Below, one piece after another: positions 58,530 to 64,000 of a DNA stretch of 64,000 nt. This DNA comes from Actinomadura sp. NBRC 104412 (GTDB lineage: Bacteria > Actinomycetota > Actinomycetes > Streptosporangiales > Streptosporangiaceae): the NCBI RefSeq assembly GCF_030269515.1, contig NZ_BSTM01000002.1, positions 124,001 to 188,000 of the forward strand. The letters run 5' to 3'. Each line of letters opens with the position of its first letter. Position 1 is the stretch's first letter. The position numbers and the translations under genes are program-made. The notes beneath the pieces are model-generated. The model saw nothing but the letters and a program-made list of their open reading frames with translations. It searched no databases and was not told where the DNA came from.

Positions 58530-60040
58530 CAGCGCAGCGTGTCGAAGCGGTGACCGGCCCAGAGCCGGCGGGACGCGGCCTCGGCGCCGGGAACGTCCGC
58601 CGTCTCCACGTCGAAGACGCGGGTGAGATCGCGGCCGTCGGGCTCGTGCGCCGGCCAGCCGGGATCGCCGGTGGAGGCGAACGCGGTCCACGCCGTGCGG
58701 AACCGCCGCGACAGCGCCTCCGCCTCCGGCGGCGCCCCGTCGCCGAAGACGATCATGGCGATCCAGCCGTCCAGCGTCCCGAAGGTCAGCGGGACGTCCA
58801 GCCCGTGGCAGGACTTGAGCAGCCCGCCCATGGCGGGGCTCGGCCAGGTCAGCTCGTAGGCGTGGACGGTGCCTCCCGCCCTGGCGTGCGCGGCGGCCAG
58901 GTGCGCCGTGGGCATCCGGAACAGCCAGTCGGAGACGACCAGGGAGTACAGCTCGTCCAGGTCGGCGTCCGGATGGCCGGAGCGGTAGACGCTCTCGGCG
59001 CCGGCCGGGGCCAGCGTCTCCATCGTCCACGCCAGCCGTTCCTCGGTGATCGTCCCGAACTGCTCGCGCAAGGCCATGAACAGGCGGTACTCGTCGCGGT
59101 TGTACCCGGCGATCAGCGGCACCCCGCGGGTCGCGCCGCGCTCGGCCGCCGCCCACGGGGACTCGGGCAGCACCTCCCCGTCGACGACCGGGCCGAACGG
59201 GATGGCCGACGGGGCCGGTGATCCCCAGGGCGCGCGGTCGTTCAGCGCCCGCGCCATGGCCGCGTCGGTGGCGCGCAGGAGGTCCTCTGGCGCGACCCCG
59301 GCCAGGTCGTCCAGGGTGGGGCGCCTGCCGAGCCCGCCGACGATGGTCTCGGCGGCGCGCCGCGCGAAGGAGGGGGTGAAGAACGGCCCCGGAAGGCTCT
59401 GGATGATCGCGCGGCCGAACAGGCCCCGGGCGGACGGCATCGCCAGCAGCGCGGCGACCGAGCCCGCGCCCGCGGACTCCCCGAACACCGTCACGGCCGC
59501 CGGGTCGCCGCCGAACGCGGCGATGTTGTCGCGCACCCAGCGCAGGGCGGCGACCTGGTCGAGCAGGGCGCGGTTGGGGGGCGCGCCCTCCACCAGCCCG
59601 AATCCCTCCATGCCGAGGCGGTAGTTGAAGGTCACCACCACGACGCCCTCGGCGGCCAGCAGGGCGCCGTCGTAGTCGGGCTGGTCGGACGACCCGATCA
59701 TGTAGGCGCCGCCGTACAGGTACACCATCACCGGCAGGCCGGAGCCGCCCGCGTCGGGCGTCCACACGTTGACGGTCAGGCAGTCCAGCCCGTCGGCGGA
59801 CGACCAGGAGGAGGGGACCATGCCCAGGCTGCCCTGCGGCGGGCGGGGCCCGAACGCGGTGGCGTCGCGCGTCCCGTCCCAGGGGTCGGGCGGCCGGGGA
59901 GCCAGGAACCGGTCGGCTCCGAACGGCGCGGCCGCGAACGGGATGCCCTTGAAGGCCGTCACCGAACCGCCGGCGGGGCCGGCCGCGTGGCCCCTCACCC
60001 TGCCCGTGGCGATCTTTACGGTCGGCTCGGTGACGCTCAC
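58529..60040 (-). CDS. type-B carboxylesterase
   Basis: 503 residues, alpha/beta hydrolase. The nucleophile elbow is VTVFGESAGAGSV with S189, the oxyanion strand is YLYGGAYMIGSSD, Glu lies in LIAGYNRDEYRLF and His in LLKSCHGLDVPLTFG. Carboxylesterases of this group open small and aromatic esters. No signal peptide is seen, so it is cytosolic. It is divergent from the cyclase gene with 247 bp between, and its stop overlaps the IclR gene. Confidence 0.92.
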   Translation of the reverse strand: MSVTEPTVKIATGRVRGHAAGPAGGSVTAFKGIPFAAAPFGADRFLAPRPPDPWDGTRDATAFGPRPPQGSLGMVPSSWSSADGLDCLTVNVWTPDAGGSGLPVMVYLYGGAYMIGSSDQPDYDGALLAAEGVVVVTFNYRLGMEGFGLVEGAPPNRALLDQVAALRWVRDNIAAFGGDPAAVTVFGESAGAGSVAALLAMPSARGLFGRAIIQSLPGPFFTPSFARRAAETIVGGLGRRPTLDDLAGVAPEDLLRATDAAMARALNDRAPWGSPAPSAIPFGPVVDGEVLPESPWAAAERGATRGVPLIAGYNRDEYRLFMALREQFGTITEERLAWTMETLAPAGAESVYRSGHPDADLDELYSLVVSDWLFRMPTAHLAAAHARAGGTVHAYELTWPSPAMGGLLKSCHGLDVPLTFGTLDGWIAMIVFGDGAPPEAEALSRRFRTAWTAFASTGDPGWPAHEPDGRDLTRVFDVETADVPGAEAASRRLWAGHRFDTLR

Positions 60041-60287
60041 GACTCGGCCTCCTCGCGGCCCGGGGGTGCGGGCTCTCGTCAGGACACGCGCATCCTGGCC
60101 ACGGTCTGCCCGGCCAGGCCGCTCGCCATGTAATCACCGTTCGTCCCGGGCCACCAGTGCAGGCCGTGGCCCTGGTCGAACGGCGTCGCCTGTAGCAGGT
60201 CACACGACCGGACCGGTACGTTCGGTTCACCGCGGCGAGGCGCCGACGGCCCGTTCAGTCGCGCATCTGGGGAAGGAAAACGACGCT

Positions 60288-61061
60288 ATGCCCGTGCTCA
60301 ACGACCTGCTCGCCGCGCTCGCCGACGGCTCGGTCGAGGTGGTGGACCTGACCGCGCCGCTGTCGGAGTCCACGCCGATCCTGCACCTGCCCGAGCCGTT
60401 CGCCAACACCGTGCCGTTCTCGCTGACCGAGATCAGCCGGTACGACGACCGCGGGCCCGCCTGGTACTGGAACGACATCCGCACCGGCGAGCACGTCGGG
60501 ACGCACTTCGACGCGCCCGTGCACTGGGTGACCGGGCGGGAGCGCGAGGACGTGGCGCAGGTCCCGCCGCGCCGCCTGGTCGCGCCCGCCGTGGTGCTGG
60601 ACGCCTCCGCGCACGCGGCGGCCGACCCCGACTTCCTGCTGGAGATCGACCACGTCCGGGACTGGGAGAAGAGCAACGGGCCGCTGCCCGAGGGCGGCTG
60701 GCTCCTGTACCGCACCGGCTGGGACGCCCGCTCAGGGGATAGCGACGCCTTCCTCAACGCCGACGAGACCGGGTCGCACACCCCCGGCATCTCCGCCGAA
60801 TGCGCGCGGTGGCTGGCCGAGGAGACCTCGCTCCAGGGGCTCGGGGTGGAGACCGTGGGCACCGACGCGGGCGCGGCGCACTCGTTCGACCCGCCCTTCC
60901 CCTGCCACTCCTACTTCCTGGGCGCCGGCAAGTACGGCCTCACCCAGTTGCAGAACGTGGAGCGGCTGCCCGTCCGCGGCGCGGTGCTGGTCGCGACGCC
61001 GCTGCCCATCGTCGGCGGCTCCGGCAGCCCGGCGCGCGTGCTGGCCCTGGTCGAGCGATGA
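60288..61061 (+). CDS. cyclase family metal-dependent hydrolase (isatin hydrolase / kynurenine formamidase-like)
   Basis: 257 residues. The family metal motif H-x-G-T-H-x-D-x-P-x-H is seen at H69, H73, D75 and H79 (EHVGTHFDAPVHW). Further conserved parts are LLYRTGWDAR, GTDAGAAHSFDPPFPCHSYFLGAGKYGL and GSGSPARVLALVE. The length and the C-terminal pattern are closer to the longer isatin hydrolase-like group (about 260 residues) than to short KynB formamidases. Members open amide or lactam rings (isatin, formylkynurenine, cyclic imides). The gene overlaps the next one by 4 bp (ATGA), so the two products are likely a pathway pair. ATG 60288 has GGGGAAGG upstream. Confidence 0.88.
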   Translation: MPVLNDLLAALADGSVEVVDLTAPLSESTPILHLPEPFANTVPFSLTEISRYDDRGPAWYWNDIRTGEHVGTHFDAPVHWVTGREREDVAQVPPRRLVAPAVVLDASAHAAADPDFLLEIDHVRDWEKSNGPLPEGGWLLYRTGWDARSGDSDAFLNADETGSHTPGISAECARWLAEETSLQGLGVETVGTDAGAAHSFDPPFPCHSYFLGAGKYGLTQLQNVERLPVRGAVLVATPLPIVGGSGSPARVLALVER

Positions 61062-62779
61062 CCCAGCCGGGCATCACGGTCGCCGAGGCGGTGGGCGGCG
61101 CGATCGCGCGCCTGGGCGCCCGCACCGTCTTCGGCGTGGTCGGCAGCGGCAACTTCCACGTCACCAACGCGCTGGTCGCCGGGGGCGCCCGGTTCGTGGC
61201 GGCACGGCACGAGGGCGGCGCCGCCACGATGGCCGACGCGTACGCGCGGGTGTCCGGCGGCCTCGGCGTCCTGTCGGTGCACCAGGGCCCGGGGCTGACC
61301 AACGCGCTCACCGGCATCACCGAGGCCGCCAAGAGCCGCACCCCGCTGCTGGTGCTGACCGGGGAGGTGGCCTCCGGCGCGGTGCGCTCCAACTTCCGCA
61401 TCGACCAGGCCGCCCTGGCCGCCGCGGTCGGCGCCGTCCCCGAGCGGGTGCACTCGCCGCGGACCGCGCTGGCCGACGCGGCCCGCGCCTGCCGCACGGC
61501 GGTGGCCGAGCGCCGCACGGTGATCCTCGGCCTGCCGCTGGACGTCCAGGCCGCCGAGTACACCGGGCCCGAGCTGATGAGCCGTCCCGTGGCGCCGCCC
61601 GGCCAGGCCGCGGCGGCGTTCGCCGGGCCGGGCCAGGTGCCGTTCCTGCCCGTGCCGCCGCCCGCGGCCATCGCCCGGCTCGCCTCGGCGCTGGAGTCCG
61701 CCGAGCGGCCGGTGTTCATCGCCGGGCGCGGCGCCCGGCTCAGCGGGGCGCGCGGCCCGCTGCGGGAGCTGGCCGCACGCTGCGGCGCGCTGCTGGCGAC
61801 CTCGGCGGTGGCGCGCGGCCTGTTCAAGGGCGACCCCTACGACCTGGACGTCAGCGGCGGGTTCGCCACCCCCACCGCCGCCGAGCTGATCGCCGGCGCC
61901 GACCTGCTGGTGGGCTGGGGCGCCTCGCTGAACATGTGGACGATGCGGCACGGAACGCTGGTCGGGAAGAACGCCACCCTGATCCAGGTCGATCTGGACC
62001 CCGCGTCGCTGGGCGCGCATCAGCCCGCCGACCTGAGCCTGACCGGCGACGTGGCCGAGACCGCGCGGGCCGTCCTGGCGGAGCTGGACGCGCGCGGCCG
62101 GACGGGCGGCGGGCCGGGGCCGGGCTACCGGTTACCGGAGGTGGCCGAACGGCTGGCGCGCGAGCGGCGCTGGCGCGACCACCCCTATGACGACGAGTCC
62201 GACGGGTCCCGCATCGACCCGCGGACCCTGTCGATCGCCCTGGACGACCTGCTGCCCGCCGAGCGCACCCTCGCCGTCGACTCCGGCAACTTCATGGGCT
62301 ACCCCGCGATGTACCTGGACGTCCCGGACGGCGACGGCCTGGTGTTCACCCAGGCGTTCCAGTCGGTGGGGCTGGGCCTGGCCACCGCCGTCGGCGCGGC
62401 GCTGGCACGCCCCGACCGGCTCACCGTCGCGGCGCTGGGCGACGGCGGCGCGCTGATGTCGATCTCCGAGCTGGAGACCGCGGTGCGGCTCGGGCTCGGC
62501 CTGCTGGTGGTGGTGTACGACGACGAGGCGTACGGCGCCGAGGTGCACCACTTCGGCCCGGACGGGCATCCGCTGGACACGGTGACCTTCCCGCCCGCCG
62601 ACCTGGCGGCCATCGGGCGGGGCTTCGGCTGCGACGCGGTCACCGTCACCCGGCGCGAGGACCTGGCCGACGTGGCGGACTGGCTGGCCGGGCCGCGCGA
62701 CCGTCCGATGGTCGTCCACGCCAAGGTGACGAGGAACGCCCCGTCCTGGTGGCTGGAGGACGCCTTCCGCGGCCACTAG
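61058..62779 (+). CDS. thiamine diphosphate-binding enzyme, benzoylformate decarboxylase / acetolactate synthase-like
   Basis: 573 residues in three domains. The N-terminal catalytic Glu is E52 (AARHEGGAATMADAYARVSG), the middle domain has ERPVFIAGRGARLSGAR, and the C-terminal ThDP motif is AALGDGGALMSISELETAVRLGLGLLVVVYDDEAYGAE (GDG with a later Asp-Asp for Asn-Asn). It uses ThDP and magnesium to decarboxylate a 2-oxo acid or join acyl units. The substrate may be what the coupled hydrolase makes. It contacts the convergent MFS gene by a shared CTAG (4-bp overlap of stop codons). Confidence 0.9.
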   Translation: MTQPGITVAEAVGGAIARLGARTVFGVVGSGNFHVTNALVAGGARFVAARHEGGAATMADAYARVSGGLGVLSVHQGPGLTNALTGITEAAKSRTPLLVLTGEVASGAVRSNFRIDQAALAAAVGAVPERVHSPRTALADAARACRTAVAERRTVILGLPLDVQAAEYTGPELMSRPVAPPGQAAAAFAGPGQVPFLPVPPPAAIARLASALESAERPVFIAGRGARLSGARGPLRELAARCGALLATSAVARGLFKGDPYDLDVSGGFATPTAAELIAGADLLVGWGASLNMWTMRHGTLVGKNATLIQVDLDPASLGAHQPADLSLTGDVAETARAVLAELDARGRTGGGPGPGYRLPEVAERLARERRWRDHPYDDESDGSRIDPRTLSIALDDLLPAERTLAVDSGNFMGYPAMYLDVPDGDGLVFTQAFQSVGLGLATAVGAALARPDRLTVAALGDGGALMSISELETAVRLGLGLLVVVYDDEAYGAEVHHFGPDGHPLDTVTFPPADLAAIGRGFGCDAVTVTRREDLADVADWLAGPRDRPMVVHAKVTRNAPSWWLEDAFRGH

Positions 62780-64000
62780 GCGCGCTCGCCGCGCGAGCGT
62801 GTCCCGGCGGGCTCCCGGCGGCCGGGCGGGCGCCGGCCCGGCGCGGCCGCTCCGGCCAGCGCCGCCGCCAGCGCCGCCACGGCCAGGATCAGCAGCCCGA
62901 TGAGGTAGGAGTCGGTGAGGACCCGGGTGGCGCCCATCAGCACCGCCATGACCAGTCCGGTCAGCACGGCCGCCGCGGTGGCCAAGCCGATGGTCACGCC
63001 CAGGTCCCGCGGCTCGACCAACTGGGTCGTCAGCGTGAACGCCGCCCCCGCCGCCAGCCCGAGCGCGAACGCCAGCAGGACGAACGTCACGACCGCGGCG
63101 GCGCCCCCGTCCGTGTCCAGCGCCGCGACCAGCGTGAGGCCGGCCGCCGCCCCGAACCCGGCGATCAGCACCGGGCGAGGGCCGAACCGGTCGCCCAGGT
63201 ACCCGCCGAGCGGGCGCGCGGCCACCGCGGCGACCGCGAAGGCCCCGGCCTGCACGACGGCGTCCCGCGGCGCGGTGCCGTGGACGTTGCGCAGATAGGC
63301 GGGCAGGTAGATCACCATGGCCAGGAAGCCGCCGAACGCCAGCGCGTACGGGGGCCACACGCGGCGGGTCGCCTCCCGCTCGCGGGCATGACGCACCCGT
63401 TCCCACACCACCTCGTCGGTGGTGTCCAGACCCGGGGCGTCCCGGCTGTACAGCAGCGTCACCACCCCGGTGACCAGCAGGAGGGCCGCCAGGAACAGGA
63501 AGGTGGCGGTGCGGCCGATCGCGCCCACCAGCGGCGGCGTCGCCAGCGCCGACAGCGCGACCCCGCCCGTGGCCGCGCCCACGATCCCGGTGACCAGCCC
63601 GCGGCGGGCCGGCTCGAACCAGGCGGCCACGGCCGGGACCGCCACCGCGAGCGCCGTGCCCGCCGCGCCCAGCACCAGCGCGCCCGCCACCATGAACGTG
63701 AACGAGTCGTCCATGAACGCCAGATACAGGGTGGGGAAGAACGCCAGGAAGCTGACCACGGGGAACATCGTCTGGCCGCCGTGCCTGTCGGTCATGGCGC
63801 CGATCGGCACCGCCCCGAACGCCCCGGTCAGCAGCGGCACCGCCACCAGGACGGTCCGCTCGGCCCCGGTCAGTTCGATGTCGGAGATCTCCGCCGGTCC
63901 CAGCGGGGCGATCATGGTCCACGCCCAGGAGTTGATCAGGACGGCCCAGCAGGCGAGAAGCAGGCGCCCCCACCGGCCACGCGCCGAAATCCCGGCCTCC
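62776..64000 (-). CDS. MFS transporter (NarK/oxalate-formate type), 5' end outside window
   Basis: At least 407 residues; the frame is open to the right edge with no start codon visible, so the N-terminus continues beyond it. The first visible helix reads LLLACWAVLINSWAWTMIAPL. GAFGAVPIGAMTDRHGGQTM carries the loop 2-3 MFS motif with D-R-x-G-G, and AARPLGGYLGDRFGPRPVLI its C-half copy. The pattern is that of NarK-like or aromatic-acid uptake MFS proteins. A role in taking up the substrate of the neighbouring hydrolase-ThDP pair is suggested only by position. Short basic C-terminal tail. Confidence 0.87.
   Translation of the reverse strand, partial: EAGISARGRWGRLLLACWAVLINSWAWTMIAPLGPAEISDIELTGAERTVLVAVPLLTGAFGAVPIGAMTDRHGGQTMFPVVSFLAFFPTLYLAFMDDSFTFMVAGALVLGAAGTALAVAVPAVAAWFEPARRGLVTGIVGAATGGVALSALATPPLVGAIGRTATFLFLAALLLVTGVVTLLYSRDAPGLDTTDEVVWERVRHAREREATRRVWPPYALAFGGFLAMVIYLPAYLRNVHGTAPRDAVVQAGAFAVAAVAARPLGGYLGDRFGPRPVLIAGFGAAAGLTLVAALDTDGGAAAVVTFVLLAFALGLAAGAAFTLTTQLVEPRDLGVTIGLATAAAVLTGLVMAVLMGATRVLTDSYLIGLLILAVAALAAALAGAAAPGRRPPGRREPAGTRSRGERA

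Overview
The window is very GC-rich (roughly 70-75 percent by eye), uses many GTG and some TTG starts, and has several genes whose -10 hexamer lies about 7 nt before the start codon, which suggests leaderless transcripts. RamB, GpgS, a GPGG small membrane protein, ThyX, LCP and WYL proteins all point to an actinobacterium. A Streptosporangiales-type soil organism (Actinomadura or a relative) is my inference. I see no insertion sequence, CRISPR array, phage region or rRNA. The DNA reads as chromosomal, with strong catabolic content.

Layout. 0-3.8 kb: end of a flavin oxidoreductase gene, an SMR efflux pump, two paralogous small proteins, a membrane protein and a broken ABC-2 transporter locus. 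3.9-9.8 kb: M1 peptidase, isocitrate lyase (aceA) divergent from its probable regulator ramB, and gpgS. 9.8-15.7 kb: acyl-CoA dehydrogenases, a TetR-cupin-phosphotransferase operon, DUF6285 and a VOC protein. 15.7-18.5 kb: a tryptophan attenuator (leader peptide with three Trp codons, then a perfect terminator hairpin) in front of a fused trpEG, then a 49-residue membrane protein. 18.6-30.8 kb: SDR, WYL regulator, an adenosine-deaminase-family enzyme that may be aminodeoxyfutalosine deaminase, a molybdopterin oxidoreductase, an unusual ThyX, dienelactone hydrolase, thioesterase, MmyB-type regulator, flavohaemoglobin, PuuD-type hydrolase, enoyl-CoA hydratase and TetR. 30.9-39.8 kb: a tRNA-like element, an ankyrin protein, a tandem acyl-CoA dehydrogenase pair with a clear promoter and operator, an ABC solute-binding lipoprotein, Usp, an XdhC-domain protein, an alcohol dehydrogenase and an ECF sigma factor of the SnoaL-tailed type.

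39.9-47.1 kb is the clearest metabolic unit: pcaI-pcaJ-pcaH-pcaG-pcaB-pcaD-pcaC-IclR regulator-pobA, all on the + strand and mostly with overlapping stop and start codons. PobA makes protocatechuate from 4-hydroxybenzoate, PcaHG opens the ring, PcaB, PcaC and PcaD carry it to 3-oxoadipate, and PcaIJ makes the CoA ester. Only the final thiolase is missing. 47.2-50.3 kb holds an LCP ligase, a QsdR-like TetR regulator and an ABC1 kinase. A block of GC-rich hairpins (50320-50516) separates these from a minus-strand operon.

50.5-57.6 kb: a branched-chain-type ABC importer (LivK-G-F-H-M) followed by a MetE-like methyltransferase, divergent from a PaaX-family regulator across an AT-rich inverted-repeat operator. 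57.6-64 kb: IclR regulator and type-B carboxylesterase on the minus strand, divergent from a cyclase-family hydrolase translationally coupled to a ThDP enzyme that resembles benzoylformate decarboxylase, then an MFS transporter cut by the window edge. The hydrolase-ThDP pair is the best candidate for a little-described pathway. An isatin to isatinate route is one chemically consistent idea.
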